From the NCBI RefSeq assembly GCF_907165205.1, contig NC_058195.1:28044936-28108935 (forward strand): a stretch of 64,000 nt of DNA. The letters are read 5' to 3'. The position numbers and the translations under genes are program-made. The DNA is from Coccinella septempunctata. Lineage: Eukaryota > Arthropoda > Insecta > Coleoptera > Coccinellidae. The notes beneath the pieces are model-generated. The model saw only the letters and a program-made list of their open reading frames with translations, had not been told where the DNA came from and searched no databases. Positions 45,841-56,898 of this stretch are shown piece after piece. Within the stretch, counting starts at the first letter, position 1, and every line of letters begins with the position of its first letter.

Positions 45841-46117
45841 ACTGTTCAATCTGAAATTGTAATTCATTGATGAAAAAAATGATAAGTACTCATGTACTTG
45901 GGTTTGTACACAATGGGAAAATTCGAAACATACTAAAATCACGATTCACAGGATGTGTATGAAAAATTGCAATTAATTAATTTTTCCTTCTTCGAGTGGC
46001 AATATATTAGATTGATGATGATGGTTTGGACACAAAAGTTACAACATCTTGAGTATAAACTCATCAAAAGGTATTCGAATAACGCAATGCGGATAAAAAA
46101 TTGAATTTTCAACTCAC

Positions 46118-46395
46118 TCATCAGGCTAGCCTCATCTAGTCCATAATTCAGATCATCCAACGTATTTCTCTTCACTTCTTGGATATCTTCCTCAGTAATC
46201 TGAAGACTTTTTATGAGTTCTAAATCTGTTTTAGTCGATGATGTTGCACTGATTATGCTGTTAGTCTCTTCATGAGGATGTCCTCCCTCTATGATTTCTA
46301 GCAAAGTATCCAAGCTTCTAGTGGAGAGATTGTCTTTTTTTCTGTCACTGATGCGCTGTATTATCGTGGTGAGTGTCGAGAAGCTTATGGTATCT
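46118..46395 (-). CDS. Putative internal exon, unrecognised protein
   Basis: On the minus strand a TTTTTCCAG acceptor precedes 46395 and a GTGAGT donor follows 46118. The frame between is open for 92 codons, polar and helical (LDTLLEIIEGGHPHEE, LELIKSLQITEEDIQEVKRN). No matching neighbour exon and no family were recognised. It could be a captured or decayed gene piece. The boundaries are supported by the splice signals only. Confidence 0.35.
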
Positions 46396-46399
46396 CTGG

Positions 46400-47190
46400 A
46401 AAAATGAATTTGTTTTATAATTTTGACGCGCACTGTATAATGGCTGAAATTGCAACATTGATGCTAAGAAAAGTTGTCCAAGTTGAATTGGAAATCAGAA
46501 ATGATTTTCTGAATGAATTTCGTGTGAATGAAAACATATTTATTTTTGTGTAAATTTTTTCATTTTGAGGTTATTCATTCATCCATTCCTTCATTGTTCT
46601 TGGTAATCACATCAACCCGGCTAGCAGCCCCTCCAAACCAGGATGACGGTAATCTGGACTCAGCACAAGTAGGCTATGTACCCAATAACAGTTCAGTTCA
46701 GATCTTGGTCGTTGTATTCTTGGGGTCCCGAGGAACTGCAGGAGGCTTGGTAGAACCAATCCCCAAAAATAGTTTTCAACAGTCACACGGTGTTCGACCA
46801 TCACAAATTACCAAGAAAATCACTTAACTATTCATGAAATTTTACATCAAACTAATTACAATTAATGTCTTCATCGTTGAGTTAGAATACTATTTTCAAA
46901 TATATCTGTTTTTTGGACCTTCAAAGTGGGGCGCTTGGAAAAGTACACTTCACGCCGTCACAACCATTTCGGAACCTCAATTTTAAGGTTATATATCCAG
47001 GTAAGTTAATTCAGCTTCTATTCTTCGTAACTAATTTGAAATGTACAAAAAATTTATTATACTACAAGGACGAGATGCATACGTCCTTAAACATTGACTA
47101 AACTTTCATTTCATCGTGAAAATAATAAAAACTGAAATCAAGACTGACACAAGGAAATCGTAATCGAAGATTTGCTAAAATTCGTATGAA
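46400..47190. other. No supported gene
   Basis: A moderately GC-rich block at 46597-46817 is bounded by ttcttggtaat and attaccaagaa, possibly a small inverted-repeat element. Nothing else was recognised. Confidence 0.4.
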
Positions 47191-47197
47191 TTCCGTC

Positions 47198-48314
47198 ATG
47201 TCGCGAGTACGTGGTAAAGCCTGCTCTCTTTGTTCCAAAAAAATTGATAGGTACGACGATCATATCGATTGTACCCCAATGTTTCAATAGTTTACATACC
47301 AAGTGTGCTAATATCTCTATATAAGATTTCAACAAGATTCGTGAAAATTCTTCAAAAGCATGGATTTGTGTTTCTTGTGAGACCGGCGGTTACTGAATGT
47401 GAAGCCGGTAATGTTGACAACCTAAGTTCGCTCATAAAACAGGCCATTGAAGAGGCAATTGCCCCACTTCGCTACGAAATAACGCAACTGAGGGATACTA
47501 TTTCTTCACAAAATAAACAAATGAATTCATTCATAGTTACGATCCTAACATTGACAAATGGAAAAAAATCGTTATCTATATCACCAGCTGATCGGAATTC
47601 CACTACTGATAATTCAATATCACATGCGACAACAGACTGCATGAATTTGGACTATTCGCTTGTTTCTGATACGAGGGATCCTCTAAAAGAAAAAGACATC
47701 GAAACAAGAGGTGGTTTTGTCTCCACTCTTCCTACTGCCACTTCGGGCTCAGAATGGACTATTGTTGGGGCAAAAAAAGCCTTCAAGAAGAACTACTATT
47801 TCCGAAGTTGACAAGACTAAGTTTAATCAATCGCTACCAGGTTTACGTCACACAAAGACCAGAACACCTCTAATTATTATTGGAACATCCAAGTCGAATG
47901 CGCTTATAAGCGCTCCTAAGAAAAACTTGTCTCACGTCTCAGTCCTTCTACTGATCCCAAAGATATTCTAAAGTTCCTGGATGGGATACTTTCAGCTGCA
48001 GAATCTAGTTGCGGGAGACTAAACTCGAGAAGCAACCTAACATATTACTGGGTGTATATAGACCACCTTCGGGTAACTTCAGTCCATTCATGAAGACTCT
48101 TCAATATGTCATTACTTATTGCCTGTCTATTTCTGATTTATTTTTTCTGTCTGGTGATCTTAATATCAATTACATAGCTTCCGATGACCCATACAGAAAA
48201 CCTCTTGAAGATCTCTTCATTAGCTTCAATCTGGAGGGGAAATCATTAGAGCCGACTAAAGTTTTCACCGATAAAAATGGTCACACTTCTCGCAGTAAAG
48301 TTGATTCTGTATAA
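47198..48314 (+). pseudogene. CR1-type LINE ORF1 and endonuclease (broken)
   Basis: ATG at 47198 opens a zinc-finger-like start (KACSLCSKKIDRYDDHIDC), frameshifted near 47290-47370. The 47269-47811 frame then gives a helical region (LIKQAIEEAIAPLRYEITQL) and ends with SEWTIVGAKKAF. The endonuclease follows at about 48009-48314 with LLGVYRPPSGNF, FLSGDLNINYIA and RSKVDSV. The sequence breaks off there. Probably the 5' part of the LINE whose RT lies at 50291-56830 (inference). Confidence 0.65.
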
Positions 48315-48339
48315 TGCGACAATGTAAGCCTTTCAAAAA

Positions 48340-49023
48340 TCAGTTGGCTTTGAAGATGTTGTACTTTTCATTCCTTAATAGTAGGTTAAATTTCGCATCA
48401 ATTGTCTGAAACCCATTTTACATAATATAACATATATAACTAGAATTGTATCAGCTCAAAAGAAATTCCTCAAATTTTTGAGTTTCAAATGTAACTTTCA
48501 TTTGAAGCTCAGGGATCCGGATAACTATGAATTAAGGCTCAAACGAAGGTACTCCAGTGGCGGGTATATTCTTCGACACACTTCAACATAATTTTATAGT
48601 TGACAAGCTGCACCAACTAGGATTTATAGGAGTCTTCCTCGAATGTAAAAACAGTTTCTACATGTTGATCAAAATCTCAAATGGATTCATCAGGTTGACT
48701 ATGTCTGCAAGAAGTTGAATAGCGCCTTTCATGCTATATCCAAACTTAAGAAGGCACTTCCAGCAGATGCCCTAATGGGGATCTATTAAAGTATGGTTTA
48801 CTGTCACCTATGTTATAATGTAGTTTTGTGGGGGTCATCGGTTGAGTCGGGTCGAGGTCTTGAGGCTCATATTCGGTCTGAAACCTCTTGACTCCTGTCG
48901 TCCATTTTTTCACGATCACAAGATCCTGACATTTCCATGTATTTTCATTTTGAACTGCCTATTATACATTAATCAGAATAGGCATCTTCTGAAAAAATGT
49001 TCTGACTATCATAACTATGACAC
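48340..49023 (+). pseudogene. Mosaic of LINE RT scraps
   Basis: 48350-48560 matches the RT C-terminal region of the CR1-type family (NSRLNFAS, KKFLKFLSFKCNF). 48570-49020 matches the Jockey-type RT at 19925-20910, with internal deletions (FDTLQHNFIVDKLHQLGF, QNLKWIHQVDYVCKKLNSAF, FGLKPLDSCRPF). Stops are frequent. Confidence 0.65.
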
Positions 49024-49212
49024 AGATTTTAGCTTTGTGTATATTTGATTGTAGTTATTCTTCTGGTTATATAAGCCTAGTTTTATTTTATGTCCCTTCA
49101 AAGCTGTTTGTATTTTCTTGTCAACTGTGCCCACTGCAGGAAATTTATAATATTTGACATCATCATCTTTGTACTTTATCTGATTGCTGGAGTAAAAGAT
49201 CTTGTTAATGAG

Positions 49213-49720
49213 CTCCAGCAATCAGATAAAGTACAAAGATGATGATGTCAAATATTATAAATTTCCTGCAGTGGGCACAGTTGACAAGAAAATACAAACA
49301 GCTTTGAAGGGACATAAAATAAAACTAGGCTTATATAACCAGAAGAATAACTACAATCAAATATACACAAAGCTAAAATCTAAAACAGATAACAGGCACA
49401 AATCAGATGTAGTTTACAAAATATCCTGTAAGCAATGCCCTATAACATACACAGGTAACACAAGCCAATACTGCTACATGCGAGCGAAACAACACGCTAA
49501 TGACATTAAAAACAATAAAGAAACCACAGCAGTCGCAAAGCACGCTAAGGACTTCCAACACGAGTTTGATTTCGAGAACGTGAAGGTAATGGCAACGGAA
49601 CACGTCCTAGAAAAGAGAGAAATCTTGGAAATATTGGAGATTCACAAAGACAAAAACAGCTGCAACTTCAAAACAGACACAGCGAAGTTGAACACATTGT
49701 ATAAAGTCCTACTGAGTTGA
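49213..49720 (+). pseudogene. PLE GIY-YIG endonuclease domain
   Basis: Open from 49202 for 172 codons. After a linker, CKQCPITYTGNTSQYC gives the Cys pair and a TYTGNT version of GIY-YIG strand two, where other copies have VYVGQT. RAKQHANDIKN, HEFDFENVKVM and the C-terminal KLNTLYKVLLS follow. The RT is absent because of 5' truncation. Confidence 0.78.
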
Positions 49721-50204
49721 CATTTCATATAGTAAAATATAAAGAAGAGAAAAAGGGTTAAATAGAAAAAGATTGTGATGGGTTGATACGTGAGGGGTTG
49801 ATACGTGGGCGGCATCCAGCGGACGGAAGTGGAAGCGACGGTGTACTGATCGTATGACAACAGCCAACTGTTTAAATAACGACCTAATAATGACATTTCA
49901 TTAGGTAGAACGTAGTCTGACTGCATAGTGATGAAAAATAAATCCTTAATTTAAATTAATATAAAACTTACTCCGTGTACTCGATTCATGATTCCGAGAT
50001 TAAGAATTTTGACAAAGGTGAAAAATAAGAGACTGTAAGTGTTTCCCAATAAAACCTTGTAATACCGTTGTGTCTGTGAAGATGTTATTTTGATATAATT
50101 GTGTAATTGTGTTGTCGTGTATTTTAATATTGTATGCTTTAATGACTTAAATTTTAATGTTGTACATGTTGAATTTCTACAAATTTGTAATTTCCGTATT
50201 TTCA

Positions 50205-50245
50205 GCCTCTGATGAAGCCAAAATAAAGTTGGCGAAACGTTAGGT
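50205..50245 (+). ncRNA. Hammerhead-ribozyme motif, canonical CTGATGA core
   Basis: GCCT, CTGATGA (50209-50215), extra A, stem II GCCAA/TTGGC, GAAACGTT (50234-50241), then AGGT. Stem I is four pairs with one G-U. Stem III is the palindrome ACGT and the cleavage base is U. This is the best-preserved core in the window apart from the extra A. Confidence 0.65.
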
Positions 50246-50290
50246 GAACTCCTAGTATATACTTACCTGCTACACCTGTCCTAGCAACCC

Positions 50291-52012
50291 GCTACAATAC
50301 TTTCATCATAATATTGGGGACGCGAAACATACAGACATTAATAATAATTGGAATGTGGTACTGAATAGTGATGACGTTAATACTAATGTTGATGTCTTTT
50401 ATAAACGTCTTCAAGATGTACTTAACCAAGGTGTCCCTAAAGTAAAAGTTCGCAAAAAATATCCAAGCTATTTCTGTCACAGGACAATTAAGCTGTAAAA
50501 CGTAAGCAAAAGCTTCATAATAAATGGAAGGTGTATAAAGACCAGCGGCATTACATTGAATTTAAAAAGTTGAGAAAACTCTGTAAGATTCATATTAAAG
50601 AAGATTTTCATTAATACGTTAACAAAATACAATCTGAAATCGTTGTTAATCCTAAGAAGCTCTTCTCGTTCATTTCCACTAAAGAAAAAAATGTTAGTTT
50701 TCCCAGCGCTATGACTTTGAACGACGAAATCTCTAATGGAGGTCATGAATCATGTGAGCTTTTTGAGAAATATTTCAAAAGTGTTTACGTTGAACCATCT
50801 TCACAGGTATCATCGAAGTTAACTGAGAGTTCACATTGTTCTCGAAATTTTTGTGGTCTTCAGTTCTCTGTAGATGAGGTTGAACAGGCTCTGAAAAAAC
50901 TAAATAAAAATAAAGGAGCTATACCCGATGGCATTCCCTCATACTTTATCTGTTTTTGTTCTTCTTCGTTAAAGTATCCTCTAACTTCATTTTTTTATCA
51001 GTCTTTACGAAGTGGTGTGTTTCCTGACAGATGGAAGGAGTCATGTATTGTTCCCATATTTAAAAGTGGGGACAGAACTAACGTAATGAATTATAGACCG
51101 ATAAGCAAATTGTGTATTTTTGAAAAAGTGTTTGAACAGCTTATTTATACTTCACTTTCATATTCAGTGGGTGACCAAATAATCCAGGAACAGCATGGAT
51201 TTCTGAAGGGGAGATCGGTTGAGACCAATCTTGTTGATTTCGCTGAGTTTCTCCATGATTTCCTGGACCTACGCGTTCAGGTCGATGCCATATATACTGA
51301 CTTCAGTAAGGCATTTGATAAGATTAGTATTGAACGGCTCGTGTCGGCTCTTGCTGGTGTCCGTGTGTGTGGTGTCGTGTTGCGATGGTTCAAATCCTAT
51401 CTGACGAAGAGACGACAGTTTGTGTCAGTTAACGGTTATTCCTCTGAACTTTTCGAAACCAATTCTGGGGTTCCTCAAGGTTCTCATCTTGGGCCACTTC
51501 TTTTTTTATTTACATAAACAATATATCAAAATGCTTCGAGAGTTGCAAATTTTTACTTTTTGCTGACGACCTTAAGTTGTTTATGAGGGTGAGGAGCCTT
51601 GAGGACTGTGTTCAGCTCCAGCGCGAGCTTAATAACTTGATACGCTTTTGTCTGAAAATCATCTGGTCTTAAATATTTCTAAATGTCAGGTTATTACATA
51701 TACAAGAAATATGTGCCCTATAAAATACCCGTACTGTCTTGGTGGTGAAGAATTGTGTAGAGTAAGCCAAGTTAGAGATCTTGGAGTAATTTTCGACTCT
51801 AAACTGATTTTTGACGCTCAGGTGGAGGCAGTAGTCAATTCCTCTAATAGACTGCTTGGGTACTTGATTCGTCAATGTCGCCCATTTAGTGATTTGACTT
51901 CTCTAAGAACTCTTTACTACTCCTTCATTTTCTCCAAATTAAACTTCGCTTCAACTGTATGGTGCCCTCAGTATTTGACATACATTGATCGCATTGAAAA
52001 TGTTCAGAAAAG
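50291..52012 (+). pseudogene. CR1-type LINE RT, 5' and middle part
   Basis: 50340-50700 is the endonuclease-RT linker (KVRKKYPSYF, then stops). From 50711, SVYVEPSSQ and KNKGAIPDGIPSYF lead into YRPISKLC, IYTDFSKAFDKIS and SGVPQGSHLGPLL. A frameshift near 51515 precedes FADDLKLFM, and another near 51650 precedes NISKCQVITYTR. The frame ends where the minus-strand LINE inserts (about 52012). It resembles the LINE at 441-3425. Confidence 0.82.
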
Positions 52013-52140
52013 GTTTTTTATTTATTTATTTACATTATAACTAGGATTGAGGTAAACCTATAAATCCAAAAAATATAAATCTATAATTCTGTAACTAACA
52101 ATCGTGAGAGAAGAATTCTAACTTATAAAGCAACACAAAA

Positions 52141-54958
52141 TCAGAGCAAAATGCGCATTTCATCCAACCTGTTTTTGAAGGCGTTCACCGAGGCAGCCCC
52201 CACAACTGTAGTCGGCAGACGATTCCATTGATTGAACACTCTGTTGAAAAGGATCCTCTGTCTAATCGATGTTTTGAATGGTTCCTTCTGTAGCTTGAAG
52301 CGATGACCTCTCAAACTATTGGTGTTAAGGCGATACATGTTTTCGAGTTCCTCCCCAAAGTGGCCATGTACAGCACGAAATGTGAAAATGAGATCACCCC
52401 TGGCCCGACGCTCTGCAAAACTGGACAGACCAAATATAAGGAGGCGATCCTCATAGGACGGTCGCTGATATGAATATGGCAGGCGTGTGGTCCAGCGTTG
52501 AACGGATTCCAGTAAGTTTTCATCGTATTTGGTCGAAGGCCACCACACCTGTCCAGCGTACCCCATAATGGGGCGAATATATGTTCTATATAAGAACTTC
52601 CAAGTCGGAATACTGGAGTTCCTGAAGGTCTTAGCCAACAAGTACCCGACCTGCCTCGCCCTACCCGCAACTGCTGCCACATGGTATGACCAGCACAAAT
52701 CTGAATCCACAACAACTCCCAGATCAACATGGCGAGTCACTGACTCCAGTCTACAACCGTCGATCCAATAGGACAATTTTGGATTATTTTTGCCTATGTG
52801 AAGTACACAACACTTGCTGACATTCAGTGGCAAAATCCAGGCAAGGCACCATTCCATGAGGATATCAAGGTCCCTCTAGAGGAGATCACCCTGTAGAAGA
52901 GGAAAGCCGTAGAGTTTAGTATCGTCAGCAAATGTAGAGATGAAGGACCGAATAAGTGGAGGCAAATCAGAAACATATAAAACAAAGAGGATGGGTCCCA
53001 ACACTGATCCTTGCGGAACACCCGATGTAACCGGTTTCTCAGTGGTGGAATAAGCACCACCCACACGTACACGAAACCTGCGATTGCAGAGAAAAGACTT
53101 GAGCCAGCGCAACAGTCCTCCTCTAACACCCAGATGCTCCAACTTGGCGAGGAGACGCCTGTGAGGCACCTTATCGAACGCCCTAGAAAAATCCAAGTAT
53201 ATCACGTCAACAGGTGATCCAGAGTCCAAGGCCTTAGTCCATTCGGCAACGCACGAGAGGAGGTTCGTTATTGTGGAGCGTTTTGGTACGAACCCGTGCT
53301 GAGATTTTGGGATCAACTCGTTATCCAAGCAGAATTGTTGCAAGTGGTCGCTTATGATCCTCTCCAGAACCTTAGAAACAGCAGAAAGTATACTTATGGG
53401 GCGATAGTTAGAGGGATCTAGTTTATCACCCTTTTTAAATATGGGAGTTATGGACGCATTGAGCCAGTCGGATGGAATACAGGATGAGTTGACAGATCTC
53501 GAGAACAGAATCTTCAAGGGAGGAGCGAAGGCTTCAGCACATTGTTTAAGCAGACGAGTGGTGATCCCATCAATACCCGGCGCGGTATCCACTCTCAAAT
53601 CCAATAGATACTTCTTGATTATTTGTTGGGTAATCACGACGTCTGGTATGTCTGCAGCGATGCGGTCCACATTAGGAGTGGTGCGGCTCCACAGTAAAAT
53701 TAGAAGCGAAGGTTTCGGATAGGACGTTAGCAGACTCGACGTAAGTGCCACACAATTTCCCTGATTGCTCCCTTACAGTGGGAATACCAACTTTTGAGTT
53801 GATTGAGGATCTCACATACTTGAATAGTCTCTTTTTATTTCCAGAATTGACCAGTTTTTCTTCGTAAGAGGATTTCGCATGATAAATAGACTTCGAAACG
53901 AAGTTTGAGAAAGATCGATGATTCTCATAATTCTCTACTGATCTGTTTCGAATGTATTTTCTCCACAAAGATTTCTTCTGTCTGACGAGATGTAGAATAC
54001 GCTAATTGATCCACGGTTTTAATGGGTGTGTTCGGACAATCCTTATCTGCTCGTTAGCTGAAACAGCCTCTCGTGTTTTGTTCAGAAATATGCTCCAAAT
54101 CGTATCGATGTCTGAATCGTTCATGATGTTAGACCAGTTGATAGAATTGAGATGGGAAGAAACCCCATCGTAGTCGATAAATCTCAAAGTTTTCTCCTCC
54201 CTGAGATCACAGGAAGAAACGAGCATCTGAATTTCAGTTGTCAATACCAAGTGGTCAGATTTCCCCAAAGGTGGCAGATAATTTATTTCTGAGATGATAT
54301 TTGGATCAGAAACTATAAAGAGATCAAGAAGTGAAGGAGTCTGACCGGATCTGTACCTAGTTGGTTGAGTTACGACTTGTTGGCAACCGGAACTGTGAAC
54401 GAAGTCGGCATAAGGCAAGGAGGGCGAGTTCTGAGATGGCATCGCCGCAAGCGTCCAATCGACATCTGGACAATTAAAGTCACCAGTGATTAGAATATTC
54501 TGATATTTCTCCGAAGTTGTTGTAAGAAATCGCGCACACTCTGTATCAGACGAGCACGGATAGGGTCGATATATACATCCAATAAAGAGAGAGGAGTGTT
54601 GGTTGGAAATAACCATGAACAAATTATCTATACCCGGCCAATCGTTTTGCTGGATATCAATTTTGAAAAAATTAGTGATTGCTTCGTTGAGATATATGCA
54701 TACTCCGTGATGACCAATAGTTTCCGTACTGTCGGCTCGATACAAAGAATACCCTGGTATAGAAATGACAGAGTCACTTATTGATGGCCTCAACCAAGTC
54801 TCTGAGATGAAAATTATGTATGGCTTGTGTATTTGGACGTAGATGAGAAGTTCACTATATTTAGAGGATATTGATTGCGCGTTTGTGTAAAGAACTGGCC
54901 AGATGCAGAGGTTATTCAGTTTTTTGAGTCGTGAGCACCAGGAGGCTGTCGTGGGCAA
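52141..54958 (-). pseudogene. LINE ORF2: APE endonuclease and RT (three lesions)
   Basis: The endonuclease (54958-54005) has YTNAQSI, ISETWL, ITGDFNCPDVDW, LLDLFIVSD and GKSDHLVL, all active-site blocks present. A TAG at 54002-54004 follows WIN. The linker continues from there to a one-base frameshift near 53690-53720. The RT (53751-52876) has TAPGIDGIT, YRPISILSAVSK, YLDFSRAFDKV, SGVPQGSVLGPILF and FADD at 52921-52932. A TAG at 52876-52878 replaces one codon before the C-terminal part, which ends at 52141 in the same frame. Confidence 0.88.
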
Positions 54959-55950
54959 GCGACAATCGTAGGTTCATGATTAACATATTTGATAGTCAGA
55001 TCCTTCTCACCTCGGTTCTGTCGGTCTTTGAGCTCCTGTCTGAGTGAACGTAAAGAAGCTAACTGGGACTTGGTTTTGTCGTCCTGGATGATTATTTCTC
55101 GGAATTCGGGATGGCCACGGAGAGAATTTTTGTTGCGTAGGAGGCTCATGACAATGTCAGGGTTTGAGAAGGTTAATTTCATCCATCTAGGCCTTGAGGT
55201 ATTCTTAGATCGTAATCTGACAACACTCATTAGCGAGTGGCTGGACGACTTGCGTATGTGTTCGACAATGGCAGATGCTGTTTTTCGGTCGTCTGATTCA
55301 CATCTACCCTCTGGAGCGTTGATGATTATGATATTGTAGGATCTCTTTACTCGATCCAAAATTTCAGGGGTTGAATCCACAGCAACATTCACAGAAGAAC
55401 TGGCCCGGGCAAACGATGACTCAAGGTTAACCATTGTACTCCTCATGGATGAAAGATTTTCAGAAAGCGACTGTTGATAAGTTCGCAACTCAGAGATCTC
55501 CGTCTCGCAAGAATGAATCGCAGAATCATGATCAGCCAGAGTTCTGGAGTGCTCAGCGATCGCTTCGGAACAGCTGGACAACTGAAGGAAGAGGTCATCC
55601 TGGCGTTTTTCAATGCGTTCCATGCTAGATGTTAGATTACGCATTTGTTCCATCAATATCTCAAAATGTTTTACTGTCAACACCGCATCAGCGACATTCA
55701 CATCCTCATTAGAGCTAGCGATGGGGGGTGGATTTATCGGGCCTCGACCCTGAGAATTGCTGCGAAGAAGCCTCTCACCTGAGGTACATGGGGAACATGA
55801 CCACCTTTCAGCACCCTCCCCCAGAAAATCAACATCATTTTTAGTTAAATTGACACAATCATAGTGAAACTGTTTCTTACATTTAAAACATTGTATCGAT
55901 GAGGCAGAGCCTGATATCCCTCTGGCGCAACCACCACAAACGCGCGGCAT
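54916..55950 (-). CDS. LINE ORF1: PHD-type finger, coiled coil, RRM-like domain
   Basis: 344 codons, intact. An N-terminal Cys/His finger (CGGCARG, CFKCKKQFHYDC, WSCSPC) has the C4HC3-type spacing of PHD-like fingers. Residues about 95-185 form a coiled coil (LTVKHFEILMEQM through LSENLSSMRSTM). Residues about 205-290 (YNIIIINAPEG, RPRWMKLTFSN) look like the RRM-type RNA-binding fold of CR1-group ORF1 proteins. ORF1 proteins coat LINE RNA. It overlaps ORF2 by 43 nt. Confidence 0.82.
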   Translation of the reverse strand: MPRVCGGCARGISGSASSIQCFKCKKQFHYDCVNLTKNDVDFLGEGAERWSCSPCTSGERLLRSNSQGRGPINPPPIASSNEDVNVADAVLTVKHFEILMEQMRNLTSSMERIEKRQDDLFLQLSSCSEAIAEHSRTLADHDSAIHSCETEISELRTYQQSLSENLSSMRSTMVNLESSFARASSSVNVAVDSTPEILDRVKRSYNIIIINAPEGRCESDDRKTASAIVEHIRKSSSHSLMSVVRLRSKNTSRPRWMKLTFSNPDIVMSLLRNKNSLRGHPEFREIIIQDDKTKSQLASLRSLRQELKDRQNRGEKDLTIKYVNHEPTIVACPRQPPGAHDSKN

Positions 55951-56444
55951 AATTAGAAAAATCTTCTACTGGGGGATCGGAAATGGAAAGACTATTCACC
56001 TTCTTGGACCTATAAGAAGGACTTACACACAGAACAGGAAGGCCACGGTTAGGAAAAGGATATAAACAATTGGATATGAGGAAATACTATATTGGAAAAT
56101 CTACCCTTCGAATAAATCAACCGACTGCGATCAGCAAGTGACCAGGATCGAGCTAGTCGTTCAGTGGGGACACAACCTAAGTGTGGACCGCACTCACAGA
56201 GCAGAAGATGCGTATTACAGTCCGCGCCCAGTTAGTTCGAAAGAAAAGTAAGTAAACAAACAATATCAATAGGGGAATTCACCGCAATAAACCAGGTGAA
56301 ACGAAGGAAATTGATATAGAGTTACGAATCGATATCGATAATGTGAGTGAGAAAGTTTAATTAAGATCAGTTGGATTTTACCAGCGATATTGCTCTCAAT
56401 CAGCACAGCAACACACACACGTCAGCACCAACGATTGTCAGCAG

Positions 56445-56830
56445 TTTCTCAGATTTCTAAGCTTTAAATGTACTTTTCGCCTTGTTCCTGGAAATACTGA
56501 AAATTATAATATCAGGCTCAAATTTTTCAACATGATCAGTCTTGAGGATCGCAGGAAGGTTAATGACATCTTATTCTTCGTCAAACTCCTTAACTTCGAG
56601 CTTCATGATAGTAACCTTTTCCGTCAAATTGATATTAATGTACCCGATAGGAGACTGAGACGTCCAGATATTTTCCATCTCAAGTTTCGAAATACCAGAT
56701 GCGCACAGAATTCGCCACTTCAGAAAATGACTCATTTGTGTAACAGTGTGAATGATTATTTCAATTTATTTTCCAATAAATCTAAACAGTTGGAGAAATC
56801 CTTGAAAAATCATTATTCATTATAATAGTC
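56445..56830 (+). pseudogene. CR1-type LINE RT, C-terminal part (continuation)
   Basis: Begins in frame with the broken end at 52012 and carries FLSFKC, then RLKFFNMISLEDRRKVNDIL and the final HLCNSVNDYFNLF block, ending at 56824. It matches the same region of the LINE at 441-3425. It therefore belongs to the element at 50291-52012, separated by the insertion. Confidence 0.82.
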
Positions 56831-56898
56831 CGATGACATTCGCGTACAGACCGTCTTATAGAGCAGGTGTTTTCGGATAAACTTATCGCTGAGAAAAT

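Larger units (their letters stand above)
49024..50290 (+). mobile_element. PLE, 5'-truncated, starting with a 169-bp palindrome
   Basis: 49024-49192 and 49213-49381 are inverted copies of each other with a 20-bp spacer. The right arm is the 5' end of the surviving ORF. The 3' UTR ends with a hammerhead box at 50205-50245. The element lies inside LINE sequence (left flank near CSDYHNYDT). The right boundary near 50290 is approximate. Confidence 0.82.
52013..56445 (-). mobile_element. Nearly full-length CR1-type LINE inserted in a LINE
   Basis: Minus strand: 5' UTR (to about 56445), ORF1 55950-54916, ORF2 54958-52141, 3' UTR, and a TAAATAAATAAATAAA-type tail near 52013-52036. Host LINE sequence lies on both sides in the opposite orientation. 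Only three lesions were seen in ORF2, so it is relatively young. Confidence 0.88.

Noticed and set aside
46597..46817. Possible small inverted-repeat element bounded by ttcttggtaat
   Set aside because: Only an 11-bp match, with no target duplication or second copy in the window.
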